Origin: Streptomyces humidus
GTDB taxonomy: Bacteria; Actinomycetota; Actinomycetes; Streptomycetales; Streptomycetaceae
DNA: 64,000 bases
Direction: 5' to 3'
NCBI RefSeq assembly: GCF_014649655.1
Contig: NZ_BMTL01000021.1
Span: 121,412-185,411, forward strand
Of this stretch, positions 34,101-42,053 are shown in pieces (within the stretch, counting starts at the first letter, position 1; the number at the start of each line of letters is the position of its first letter). The translations under genes and the position numbers were made by a program. A model generated the notes under the pieces. The model did no database searches. It was not told the DNA's origin and saw nothing but the letters and a program-made list of their open reading frames with translations.

Positions 34101-35407
34101 GCGTGGGCGGCGGGCGCGGCGGTGCGGCCGGACTCGGCCTCCTCACCGGCGCCGGCGGCCCTGCGGCGACGACGGCGACGCGAGCCGGCGGGCTCCTCGG
34201 GAAGCTCCGCGGCGCTCTGCACCTCTTCGGGCTCTTCCGCCACGACGGTCTCCGCCTCGGCGGCCGCCTCGGCGGCGGCCCGCTGCGGCGTCTGGAACTG
34301 CGGCTCGGCGAACACGGGCGCCTGGAACACGGCGACCGCGGGCCGCGCCGGACGGCGCGGCGCGTCGTCCTCGCCCCTCACGGGCTCGGGCGCGGAGAAG
34401 CCGCCGGCGGCCCGGCGGACCACCCGCCGACGACCGCGGCGCGGACCGGCGTCCTCGTCGGCGTCGTCGGCCTCGGGAGCCTTCGGCTCCTCGACGGCGG
34501 CGGGAGCGACCGGCTCCTCGGCCGCCTCGGACACCGGCGACTGCTCGGCAGCCGGGGAAACCCGGACCGGTTCGGGCACGGAGGCCTCGGGGGTCTCGGC
34601 CGCGGGAGCGGAGACGCGACGGGTGGCGCGCCGACGGGAGCGCGGGGCAGCCGGTTCGGCCGCCTCCTCCGCCACCGCGGGCGCCTCGGCCTCGACGGCC
34701 TCCACGACTGCGACGGGTTCGGCGGGCGCCTCGGTCTCCGGCGTGACGGCGGGGGCGGTCACCCGCCGGGTGGCGCGGCGCCGTGTACGCGGCGCGGCCT
34801 CGGCGGGCGCCTCCTCGGCCGTCCCTGCGACGGGCTCGGCCCCGGCCTCCACGGCGACGGGCTCGGCCTCCGCGGTGACGGGCTCGGCGGCGGGCTCCAC
34901 GGCTTCGGCCGGGGCCTCGGCGGGCGTGGTCACGCGGCGCGTGGCCCGACGGCGCGAGCGGCGAGGAGCCGCGTCCTCTGCCGGGGCTTCCTCGGCGGCG
35001 GCCTCTTCGACAGCCGGGGCGCTCGCCTCGGCGGGCACCGGCACGACGGTCTCGGCCGCCTCGGCGGCGGCCGGTGCGCCGGCGGGCGCGGAGGCGCGGC
35101 GGGTGGCCCGACGGCGGGCACGAGGCGCGGCCTCGACAGCCTGCTCGGGCTCGTCCGCCTTGGCGTCCGCGCCGGCGTTCTCGTCCTGGACGGTCTCGTC
35201 CTGGACGTCGTCCTCCGCCAGTTCCTCGACGGACTCCACGGCCGGTGCGACCGGCGTGGTGATCTCGGCCGAGGCGTCGGCGGCTGCGGACGGCGGACCC
35301 GCCGGCCGGGATGCGGCACGGCGCCGACGACGCGGCGGCAGGGTGTCGCTGGGGGTGTTCGCTTCGGAGTCCGTGACGGACTCTGTGGATTCGGTTGGCT
35401 CGAGCAT
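31169..35407 (-). CDS. rne: Ribonuclease E/G family endoribonuclease
   Basis: 1,412 residues, long even for actinobacterial RNase E. Residues 1-600: low-complexity Ala/Glu/Pro with repeated arginine-rich motifs (RRRATRRxSAPA-type at about 98-108, 152-162, 209-219, 258-268; poly-Arg runs near 409, 468, 534). Core about 600-1035: S1 part SYVGNVYLGKVQNVLPSMEA, AFIDIGKGRNAVLY, catalytic aspartates in MVVVDVNTGKFTG (about D918) and IIVIDFIDM (about D962), and the zinc-link CVHCNGRG (about 1020). The tail has three more Arg motifs and an H1-like lysine/alanine segment (KKTAARKTAKKATAKKAATK). Cleaves mRNA and rRNA precursors; the arms probably bind RNA and degradosome partners. Confidence 0.97.
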   Translation of the reverse strand: MLEPTESTESVTDSEANTPSDTLPPRRRRRAASRPAGPPSAAADASAEITTPVAPAVESVEELAEDDVQDETVQDENAGADAKADEPEQAVEAAPRARRRATRRASAPAGAPAAAEAAETVVPVPAEASAPAVEEAAAEEAPAEDAAPRRSRRRATRRVTTPAEAPAEAVEPAAEPVTAEAEPVAVEAGAEPVAGTAEEAPAEAAPRTRRRATRRVTAPAVTPETEAPAEPVAVVEAVEAEAPAVAEEAAEPAAPRSRRRATRRVSAPAAETPEASVPEPVRVSPAAEQSPVSEAAEEPVAPAAVEEPKAPEADDADEDAGPRRGRRRVVRRAAGGFSAPEPVRGEDDAPRRPARPAVAVFQAPVFAEPQFQTPQRAAAEAAAEAETVVAEEPEEVQSAAELPEEPAGSRRRRRRRAAGAGEEAESGRTAAPAAHAVEDEAETEPEEADEAAEDIAEGEDDGEETGSRRRRRRGGRRRRRGDAADGEGESGDADSDELAAEQVAQDAEDADGQEDEEDENTEDEDAGGSTAGSRRRRRRRRRAGDASTEAEPVDGDPERTVVKVREPRKPSEPSDEVQSIKGSTRLEAKKQRRREGREQGRRRVPIITEAEFLARREAVERVMVVRQSGERTQIGVLEDNVLVEHYVNKEQATSYVGNVYLGKVQNVLPSMEAAFIDIGKGRNAVLYAGEVNFEALGMANGPRRIEAALKSGQSVLVQVTKDPIGHKGARLTSQVSLPGRYLVYVPEGSMTGISRKLPDTERARLKTILKKIVPEDAGVIVRTAAEGASEDELRRDVERLQGQWEDIQKKAKSGGGSSAPTLLYGEPDMTVRVVRDIFNEDFSKVIVSGDEAWSTIHGYVSHVAPDLAERLSRWTSEVDVFATYRIDEQLAKALDRKVWLPSGGSLVIDRTEAMVVVDVNTGKFTGQGGNLEETVTRNNLEAAEEIVRQLRLRDLGGIIVIDFIDMVLESNRDLVLRRLLECLGRDRTKHQVAEVTSLGLVQMTRKRVGQGLLESFSETCVHCNGRGVIVHMEQPTSVGGGKRKKRGRGGDGQGPDHEHETAAEVEPYTGAEPETESEAEVAAEVAEPVALAAPEFTADEELYSSVAEAEAAATRGRGRRRSSRRASAPAGAPRGGSRRSGSESFVSELSAGAVAEEAVEAPTAQDVTVEAETERPVQPAETVTAHAEPVAVEDSVVEAPAETPVVETPVAEEAAPKGRTRRRATRKASAPAGSPAGAEAAVVTVAETPFVETPVAEAAPAEQPEEAGQAAEPVAGSAAPARPRRRAVRKATAPTASEETAVVVVPSVAAEATAEDASQAVPDGASEAASEEAAEPAEEAQAAPAKKTAARKTAKKATAKKAATKKTAAAKTTAAKKTAAKKTTAKKAAKSVSKKTVAAQQSVPSVTASTED

Positions 35408-35684
35408 GCGGGCGTTTCTCCCGTCAGGCTCCCGGGCGCCGCGCCTGGTCCGGCGGCGATCACGAAGGATCGACCGCCGTTGACGTCCGCGGCTCGCGCG
35501 ATGCGCGGTGCCGCCGTCCGGGGCGCGGGCGCCGCTCGGGAGCTCTCTGTGTCCTGTCTCGCCGGTTCCGTACGCCGAATGCGCACGGCCTGGCGAAAGT
35601 CTTCTGGTCGGTGCGCTGCCCGACCCAGGTGGCTCCCGAGTACGAGGGCGACGCTACGACGTACGTTCCTTCGCGGAACCTTCC

Positions 35685-36449
35685 CTACGCGGGCGCCTTC
35701 GCGGCGGCAGCGGGATCGGCCGTTGTGGGGGCCTGAGCTGCCTCGCGGTCGGGCGCGAGCGGGTCGGTCACCGTGCCGGTCTCTTCATCGAACAGCCCCT
35801 GCGCCAGCCTGGTCACCGCAGCGGGGACCGGCGGCGCCAGGTCGGCCACGGCGCGGAGACCGGACAGGACGTCGTCGGGTCGAACGGCAGGCGTCACGTG
35901 CCGAACAACCAGCCGCAGTATCGCACAGGGCTGGTCGGTCGGCCTATCAGCAGGTTCACCGTACGTTTCCAGCCGTACGACCGCGGCTCGGGTGTCGAAG
36001 GTGCGAACGCCGTTCTTCGTCATGCGCTGGACCTCCACGGCGTCGGCCTCGTTGAAGGCCTCCACCGCGCGGCCGGCGTCGGCCGGGTCCACGCCGGCCA
36101 GCCGCAGCTCCCACACGGAGGCCGTCAGCCGGTCGGCCAGACCCGAGCTCCGGGCCTCGACCGCGTCGACGACGTCGAGCCCGGCGGGCAGCGACTCGTC
36201 GAGCAGAGCTCTCAGCTTCTCCGGATCACGCGCCGCGGTCAGCGCGATCTCCAGGTACTCCGCCTCACTGCCCGTGCCGGTGGGTGCGGCATTGGCGTAC
36301 GACACCTTCGGGTGCGGCGTGAACCCCGCCGAGTACGCCATCGGCACCTCGGCACGGCGCAACGCGCGCTCGAAGGCACGCTGGAAGTCACGGTGGCTGG
36401 TGAACCGGAGGCGGCCGCGCTTGGTGTATCGCAGTCGGATGCGCTGCAC
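35685..36449 (-). CDS. TIGR03936 / DUF2344 protein (radical-SAM-linked)
   Basis: 254 residues: MQRIRLRYTKRGRLRFTSHR, DFQRAFERALRRAEVPMAYS, GFTPHPKVSYANAAPTGTGS, EYLEIALTAARDPEKLRALL. This is the small partner of the TIGR03960 B12-binding radical-SAM protein, found at 39975-41930; in many actinobacteria the two are adjacent or fused. The reaction is not established, as far as I know. The C-terminal 50 residues after the family core are Ala/Pro-rich. Here the pair is separated by three unrelated genes. Confidence 0.9.
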   Translation of the reverse strand: MQRIRLRYTKRGRLRFTSHRDFQRAFERALRRAEVPMAYSAGFTPHPKVSYANAAPTGTGSEAEYLEIALTAARDPEKLRALLDESLPAGLDVVDAVEARSSGLADRLTASVWELRLAGVDPADAGRAVEAFNEADAVEVQRMTKNGVRTFDTRAAVVRLETYGEPADRPTDQPCAILRLVVRHVTPAVRPDDVLSGLRAVADLAPPVPAAVTRLAQGLFDEETGTVTDPLAPDREAAQAPTTADPAAAAKAPA

Positions 36450-36497
36450 CGCGGGTGCGGGCGGCGGGCCTTCGGGCTGTCGCTTGCCCAGTGTCGT

Positions 36498-37643
36498 TCA
36501 GTCCTTCGTGAGAGCGGTCGTACTGCTACCAAGAGTACGTGCCACGCCCGCCGATGGTTCCCGGCGGGCTGCCGCCTCCCGCCGCGCCGGCTCTCCGAAG
36601 AGCATGCGGCGCACGTCCGCGCGGGTCTGCCGCGCCGTCTCCCGGGCGGCGGCCAGCGCCTGCCGGGAGGCCCTGCCCGCGGCTCGCGCGGCCCGGGCCG
36701 CGGGACGCAGCACGGCGTCCCTGACGACGTGCCCGACCGGGGTGAGCACGGTGCGGTACGCCCAGCGCACGGGTTCCACGACGATCCACCGCAGGAGAGT
36801 CCCGAGCAACCGCCCGACGGAGAGCGAGACGCGCCCGGCGATCCGCCAGGCGTGCCCGAGCGCGTCCCCCACCTCCCGTGCGACGACCGCGAGGAAGCGG
36901 CCGACGGGAACCAGCACCCAGCGCCACAGGGCGAGCGCGGGCAGCACGAGCAGGACCCGGGCGACCCGGTGGAGAACGAGGCCGGCCCCGCCGGCCAGCA
37001 GCCCCAGGAGCAGCCACACCCCACGCGCGCACCGGACGGCCGCCCGCCCGGCCGGCGCGAGGAGCCAGCGGTGGATCCACTCGGCGGGAACGACGACGAG
37101 GTACCGCACCAGCCAGGCCGCAGCGCCGTACGCGGCGACGCCGACGACGGCGGCCACGGACCCGATCCCCTTCAGCAGCCGGCGGACGGCGTGCCCGACG
37201 GGCGTCAGCACGCGCGCGTACACCCACGCCAGACCGGAACCGACTCCTCGCAATAGCCATGCGAGCCCGTGCCCGAGCGGGGTGAGGAGGTACCGGTACA
37301 GCCGGCCGGCCGGCGTCACCACCAGCACCTTGCCGAGCCAGGCGAGCGCCCTCGCGGCGGGGACGACGAGGTAGCGCCACGACCCGATCAGCGGCCGGAC
37401 GAACAGCGCCTTCCCCAGCCACGCCAGGGCCCGCCCGAGCGGCCGCAGCACCGTGTCCCGCAGGAGCCGCCCCACCACGACGAGCACGTCCCACATCATG
37501 CGCACCGGCACGACCAGCACGAGCACGACGATGCGCACGGGCAGCCGGATCGCGACGGCCAGACACCCTTCGGGGCCCTGCCCGGGAGTCAGGTCGGCCG
37601 ACGGCGCGGGCGACTCGGCGACAGGCGGTTTCTGCAGGTCCAT
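36498..37643 (-). CDS. Repetitive hydrophobic membrane protein, function unknown
   Basis: 381 residues from the ATG at 37641-37643 (MDLQKPPVAESPAPSADLTP); the frame is open to 37766, and no Shine-Dalgarno supports either start. The whole central part consists of degenerate repeats of about 30-35 residues built on (V/L)L.P.G(R/H)ALAWL.K: LRPLGRALAWLGKALFVRPL, VVPAARALAWLGKVLVVTPA, LLTPLGHGLAWLLRGVGSGL, VLTPVGHAVRRLLKGIG, VLTPVGHVVRDAVLRPAARA. Each repeat has a hydrophobic stretch flanked by Arg. The C-terminal 60 residues are Arg/Ala-rich. I do not recognise the family. Low in acidic residues and very high in Trp/Arg/Val, so membrane-embedded or membrane-lining. Confidence 0.7.
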   Translation of the reverse strand: MDLQKPPVAESPAPSADLTPGQGPEGCLAVAIRLPVRIVVLVLVVPVRMMWDVLVVVGRLLRDTVLRPLGRALAWLGKALFVRPLIGSWRYLVVPAARALAWLGKVLVVTPAGRLYRYLLTPLGHGLAWLLRGVGSGLAWVYARVLTPVGHAVRRLLKGIGSVAAVVGVAAYGAAAWLVRYLVVVPAEWIHRWLLAPAGRAAVRCARGVWLLLGLLAGGAGLVLHRVARVLLVLPALALWRWVLVPVGRFLAVVAREVGDALGHAWRIAGRVSLSVGRLLGTLLRWIVVEPVRWAYRTVLTPVGHVVRDAVLRPAARAARAAGRASRQALAAARETARQTRADVRRMLFGEPARREAAARREPSAGVARTLGSSTTALTKD

Positions 37644-37737
37644 GTGGACGTAGACGCCGCAGCCGCCCGGACGGATGCAGAACTGACGGCCTGTCAGGCC
37701 GTGGTGCGGGACGTGTTCTTCATGACTCCGTCGACCT

Positions 37738-37794
37738 GACGGTTCAAGACGGTCGTGACGGTTCAAGACGGTCGTGACGGTTCACGATGGTCGT
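37738..37794. repeat. Three tandem 19-base repeats
   Basis: GACGGTTCAAGACGGTCGT at 37738-37756 and 37757-37775, and a third copy with two changes at 37776-37794, followed by another GACGG. They lie in the space between the repetitive membrane protein gene and the VanZ-like gene. Not spaced like CRISPR repeats. Confidence 0.9.
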
Positions 37795-37829
37795 GACGGC
37801 CGAGCCTGGCGGGTCCACGCCGTCGGCCT

Positions 37830-39209
37830 TCACCGAGAAGACGGTGGACCGCCCGTCGCCGCCGTCGGCGTGGCCGCACCGGAGATCTCCCCGGCGATGC
37901 GCTCACCCGTCACAGCGTCGACGGCGACATCGCGCCCGCTGGCACGGCCGCCGCTCCCGTCGCCGACAAGCCACACCGGCCGCCAGACCCCCCTGACCTG
38001 ACGGGCGAGCAGCAGGGCGCGACGGAACTCCCCCGGCGCTCCCGCCGCCCCCTGCGCCAGAGCCTTGGCCTCCGCTTCGTCGACGGTGACAGGCGGAAGC
38101 ACCGGATCGGCGACGGTCTCGGCCGCGAACCCGAGTACGCGTCCCGTGCCGGTGAGGGTGAGGTCGAGGCGCATCGGCATCAGGACCCCGTGCGCGTAGC
38201 GCCGGTACGTCACCCTGTAGACCGTCGTCGGGCCGTGGCCGACGGGACGCACCCGCTGAACGCTGCCCGCGGCGTGCTGCGGGAACCACTCACGGGCGAG
38301 CCGTGCCGCGGCCGCCGCGACTTCCCGCGCGCCGAGGCTGCCCTCGTCGGCACGGACGTCCGAAGAGCGGGCACTCTCCAGGGTCTTCGCCGGCCAGGAA
38401 CCGGAGATGGTGCCGTGGTTCGTCGTCGCGGTGATCCGCAGACGGCATCCGCCTTCATCGGGCTCGGTCACGCTCGCAGTCGCGGTCGCGGTCTGCCGGA
38501 CCTGCGTATCACTCCCGAAGACTCCCCTGGCCGCAGCGGTGATCCACTCGTCGGCCTGGACGGCGGTTTCGGCGAGGGCACGCTTCTGGTCATCCCTGGC
38601 GACGATGTCGACCCGGTCGATCCGGGACTCGAAGACGCCCCCGACGGCCAGCACGGCGAGTGCGCCGAGCGACATGCCCCATGCGAGGTCGCGCAGCGGC
38701 TTGCCCGGAGACTGCCGCCGGAGGTAGATCCAGAGGGCCCCCGCCGAGGAACCCAGCAGTGCGCCGGTCGCGTTGGCCGCAAGGTCCGTCACACTGCACG
38801 AGCGGCCCAGATGCCCGGCCGACTGGGCGAGTTCCAGGGCTCCGCTGAGGGCCCCGAAGGCAGCCGCGACCGTCACCGGCCTTCTGAAGAGAAAGACAGC
38901 CAGCAGCGCACCAGGGGCGAAGAGCGCGATGTTCAGCAGGGAACTCACCGACGTGAACAGACGGGTGGGCATGCCGGTGTCGCACTGCCAGGACTCCAGA
39001 CCGGCGTCGCCCGGCAGCAGCGTCACGGCCGCGATGCCGACCAGGTAGACGGCCAGAGCCGTTCTGAGAGGCCACGGCTTGCTCCTCGCCTTCGCCACAA
39101 GGGCAGTAGGCGCCGCGACCAGCGCAGCGAGAATCAGGAAAGAGACGATCAGGCCCGGTACAGCGGAGATGGACGCTTGAATCACGTTGCAGCCTTCGAG
39201 AACACGCAA
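37830..39209 (-). CDS. VanZ-like family membrane protein
   Basis: 459 residues. The N-terminal 170 residues carry four to five membrane segments with the VanZ signature: TALAVYLVGIAAVTLLPGD, SLLNIALFAPGALLAVFLFR, LELAQSAGHLGRSCSVTDLA, ANATGALLGSSAGALWIY. After a further membrane segment (LAVLAVGGVF) the C-terminal 270 residues are outside or soluble: ITATTNHGTISGSWPAKTLE, REVAAAAARLAREWFPQHAA, PVTVDEAEAKALAQGAAGAP, GRDVAVDAVTGERIAGEISG (PepSY-like ending, inference). VanZ relatives give low teicoplanin resistance in enterococci; no resistance role can be claimed here. Start uncertain; a GTG eight codons downstream is possible. Confidence 0.85.
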   Translation of the reverse strand: MRVLEGCNVIQASISAVPGLIVSFLILAALVAAPTALVAKARSKPWPLRTALAVYLVGIAAVTLLPGDAGLESWQCDTGMPTRLFTSVSSLLNIALFAPGALLAVFLFRRPVTVAAAFGALSGALELAQSAGHLGRSCSVTDLAANATGALLGSSAGALWIYLRRQSPGKPLRDLAWGMSLGALAVLAVGGVFESRIDRVDIVARDDQKRALAETAVQADEWITAAARGVFGSDTQVRQTATATASVTEPDEGGCRLRITATTNHGTISGSWPAKTLESARSSDVRADEGSLGAREVAAAAARLAREWFPQHAAGSVQRVRPVGHGPTTVYRVTYRRYAHGVLMPMRLDLTLTGTGRVLGFAAETVADPVLPPVTVDEAEAKALAQGAAGAPGEFRRALLLARQVRGVWRPVWLVGDGSGGRASGRDVAVDAVTGERIAGEISGAATPTAATGGPPSSR

Positions 39210-39409
39210 CCGGGACGCTGGTCAGACACCCCGGCCCTTGCGTAAGCGGGCCGGCAGACCTCGAGGTCGGGTGTGCAGCAGTTGCCGACGCCCGCCTTCA
39301 TGTAGCCAACGATCCTGCTCCACCGGTCGAACGCCATGCAATGATCAAAATAAGACCATCACCAGCTGGACCCCCACTGCGTCGGCTGGTACATCCGGGA
39401 GACGAACTG

Positions 39410-39931
39410 ATGCCACACTCCAGCGCGTCGGTCCGCGGGGCCTTGTGCGCACTTGCCGCCGCCCTGGCCGTAGCCGGCTGCAGCTCCCACGGGAGCAGCG
39501 CCACCGTCCCCGGTTCCTCAGGCGCCGCAGCGAGCGCCCCACCGCCCACGGCGACGCCCAGGACGACCGGTCAGCCGGACGGACCGTCGGTCGCGACAGC
39601 ACCGGAACTCGCCTCCGGCGGCATCACCGCGCTGACCTCCGGCACTCGGGTCACGGGGAGCGCCACGTACCCGATCCCTGGTGGGATCAGAGCGGGAACG
39701 ACTCTGGCGATCGCCGTCAACTGCCAGGGTCCGGGGCGGCTTCGGGTGCAGGTGCAGCCGACCGGCATCTCCTTTCCCCTCGTGTGTGAAAAAGGGAAGG
39801 TGCTGCCTTTCATGAACGAGATCCACGTCAGTGAGGGGCGCGCCACGGGCTCGCTCCGGTTCGCGGCGGATCAGAAGGTCACCTGGTCGTTCGCGGTCGG
39901 CTGGGATCCCAACCCGCCAGAACAGCATTGA
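39410..39931 (+). CDS. Predicted lipoprotein, function unknown
   Basis: 173 residues from the ATG at 39410 behind GGGAGA. A signal peptide with lipobox LAVAGC (Cys24) is clear: MPHSSASVRGALCALAAALA. A Ser/Ala/Pro/Thr-rich tether (residues 25-65) precedes a small beta domain: GIRAGTTLAIAVNCQGPGRL, RVQVQPTGISFPLVCEKGKV with two cysteines that could pair. No family recognised. Divergent from the VanZ-like gene and convergent with the radical-SAM gene. Confidence 0.85.
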   Translation: MPHSSASVRGALCALAAALAVAGCSSHGSSATVPGSSGAAASAPPPTATPRTTGQPDGPSVATAPELASGGITALTSGTRVTGSATYPIPGGIRAGTTLAIAVNCQGPGRLRVQVQPTGISFPLVCEKGKVLPFMNEIHVSEGRATGSLRFAADQKVTWSFAVGWDPNPPEQH

Positions 39932-39974
39932 CTCTGCAGCGAGAATCGATCTGCTCGAGGGCGCCCCACTCACC

Positions 39975-41930
39975 TCAGTGCGCGTGTCCTCCGCTGGTCG
40001 CAGCGTCCTTCTTGACCGTCAGCGGCAGCAGCTTCCTGCCCGTCGGACCGATCTGAATACTCGTGCCCATCGCGGGACACACCCCACAATCGAAGCACGG
40101 CGTCCAGCGGCAGTCCTCGACCTCTGTCTCGTCGAGGGCGTCCTGCCAGTCCTCCCAGAGCCAGTCCTTGTCGAGGCCCGAGTCCAGGTGGTCCCAGGGC
40201 AGGACCTCCTCGTACGTCTTCTCGCGCGTCGTGTACCAGTCGACGTCGACGCCGAAGGCGGGCAGCGTCTTGTCGGCGCAGGCCATCCAGCGGTCGTAGG
40301 AGAAGTGCTCGCGCCAGCCGTCGAAGCGGCCGCCGTCCTCGTAGACGGCCCGGATGACGGCGCCGATCCGGCGGTCGCCGCGGGAGAGGAGTCCCTCGAC
40401 GATGCCGGGCTTGCCGTCGTGGTAGCGGAAGCCGATCGAGCGGCCGTACTTCTTGTCGCCGCGGATCTTGTCCCGGAGCTTCTGCAGGCGGGCGTCCGTC
40501 GCCTCGGCGGAGAGCTGGGGGGCCCACTGGAAGGGAGTGTGCGGCTTGGGCACGAACCCGCCGATGGAGACGGTGCAGCGGATGTCGTTCTGGCCGGACA
40601 CCTTGCGGCCTTCGGCGATCACGTTCATCGCCATGTCGGCGATCTGCAGGACGTCCTCGTCGGTCTCCGTGGGCAGGCCGCACATGAAGTACAGCTTCAC
40701 CTGGCGCCAGCCGTTGCCGTAGGCGGTGGAGACGGTCCTGATCAGGTCCTCTTCCGAGACCATCTTGTTGATGACCTTGCGCATGCGCTCCGAGCCGCCC
40801 TCGGGCGCGAAGGTCAGGCCCGAGCGGCGGCCGTTGCGCGTCAGTTCGTTCGCCAGGTCCACGTTGAAGGCGTCGACGCGGGTCGAGGGGAGGGACAGGC
40901 CGATCTTGTCCTCCTCGTAGCGGTCCGCGAGTCCCTTGGCGACATCACCGATCTCGCTGTGGTCGGCGCTCGACAGCGAGAGCAGGCCGACCTCCTCGAA
41001 GCCGGTCGCCTTCAGACCCTTCTCCACCATGTCGCCGATGCCGGTGATCGACCGCTCGCGCACCGGGCGGGTGATCATGCCTGCCTGGCAGAAGCGGCAG
41101 CCGCGGGTGCAGCCGCGGAAGATCTCCACCGACATGCGCTCGTGCACCGTCTCGGCGAGCGGGACCAGCGGCTGCTTGGGGTAGGGCCACTCGTCGAGGT
41201 CCATGACCGTGTGCTTCGACACGCGCCACGGCACGCCCGACCGGTTCGGGACCACACGTGCGATCCGGCCGTCCGGCAGGTACTCGACGTCGTAGAACCG
41301 CGGGATGTACACCGCGCCGGTCTTCGCGAGGCGGAAGAGGACCTCCTCGCGGCCGCCGGGCCGGCCCTCGGCCTTCCACTCACGGATGATCTTCGTCATG
41401 TCGAGCACGGCCTGCTCGCCGTCGCCGATGACCGCCGCGTCGATGAATTCGGCGATCGGCTCGGGATTGAAGGCGGCATGGCCGCCGGCCAGCACGATCG
41501 GGTCGTCGAGGCCGCGGTTCGCGGCTTCCAGGGGGATCCCGGCGAGGTCGAGGGCGGCCAGCATGTTGGTGTAGCCGAGCTCGGTGGAGAAGGACAGGCC
41601 GAAGACGTCGAATGCCTTCACGGGGCGGTGGCCGTCCACGGTGAACTGCGGGACGCCGTGCTCCCGCATCAGCGCCTCCAGGTCCGGCCACACGCTGTAG
41701 GTGCGCTCGGCGAGGACGCCCTCCTGCTCGTTCAGCACCTCGTAGAGGATCATGACGCCCTGGTTGGGAAGACCGACCTCGTACGCGTCCGGGTACATCA
41801 GCGCCCAGCGGACGTCGCAGGCCTCCCAGGGCTTGACCGTGGAGTTGAGCTCGCCGCCCACATACTGGATCGGCTTCTGCACATGCGGGAGCAAGGCTTC
41901 GAGCTGCGGGAAGACCGACTCGACAGACAT
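39975..41930 (-). CDS. TIGR03960-family B12-binding radical SAM protein
   Basis: 651 residues from the ATG at 41928-41930 (MSVESVFPQLEALLPHVQKP); the frame is open to 41996. Seen: an N-terminal B12-binding-like domain (VRWALMYPDAYEVGLPNQGV, DVFGLSFSTELGYTNMLAAL, IVLAGGHAAFNPEPIAEFID), then the radical-SAM cluster motif FRGCTRGCRFCQAG (CxxxCxxC) and GLTFAPEGGSERMRKVINK, FMCGLPTETDEDV. The C-terminus has a four-Cys cluster DCRWTPCFDCGVCPAMG. It pairs with the DUF2344 protein at 35685-36449. Its substrate is not known; a tRNA or ribosomal RNA modification has been suggested by family context only. Confidence 0.93.
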   Translation of the reverse strand: MSVESVFPQLEALLPHVQKPIQYVGGELNSTVKPWEACDVRWALMYPDAYEVGLPNQGVMILYEVLNEQEGVLAERTYSVWPDLEALMREHGVPQFTVDGHRPVKAFDVFGLSFSTELGYTNMLAALDLAGIPLEAANRGLDDPIVLAGGHAAFNPEPIAEFIDAAVIGDGEQAVLDMTKIIREWKAEGRPGGREEVLFRLAKTGAVYIPRFYDVEYLPDGRIARVVPNRSGVPWRVSKHTVMDLDEWPYPKQPLVPLAETVHERMSVEIFRGCTRGCRFCQAGMITRPVRERSITGIGDMVEKGLKATGFEEVGLLSLSSADHSEIGDVAKGLADRYEEDKIGLSLPSTRVDAFNVDLANELTRNGRRSGLTFAPEGGSERMRKVINKMVSEEDLIRTVSTAYGNGWRQVKLYFMCGLPTETDEDVLQIADMAMNVIAEGRKVSGQNDIRCTVSIGGFVPKPHTPFQWAPQLSAEATDARLQKLRDKIRGDKKYGRSIGFRYHDGKPGIVEGLLSRGDRRIGAVIRAVYEDGGRFDGWREHFSYDRWMACADKTLPAFGVDVDWYTTREKTYEEVLPWDHLDSGLDKDWLWEDWQDALDETEVEDCRWTPCFDCGVCPAMGTSIQIGPTGRKLLPLTVKKDAATSGGHAH

Positions 41931-42053
41931 CGCGGGGGCACCTTCGTGAGCTGACTGGGGGTCCCCCCGGCCAAAGGCTCGGGGGAGGGTGACCATCTAG
42001 CGTAACCCGACCGGAGGCGTCCCCCGCCCGCGAAGAATCCGCCGCGATCCGTT

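Noticed and set aside
31850..36055. A 1,401-residue plus-strand frame
   Set aside because: Antisense shadow of rne; Gly/Leu/Arg-rich as expected from GC-rich complement, with no domain.
37738..37794. Possible CRISPR
   Set aside because: Tandem units without spacers, no cas genes.
37830..39209. Glycopeptide resistance gene
   Set aside because: VanZ-like fold alone does not indicate resistance; no van genes nearby.
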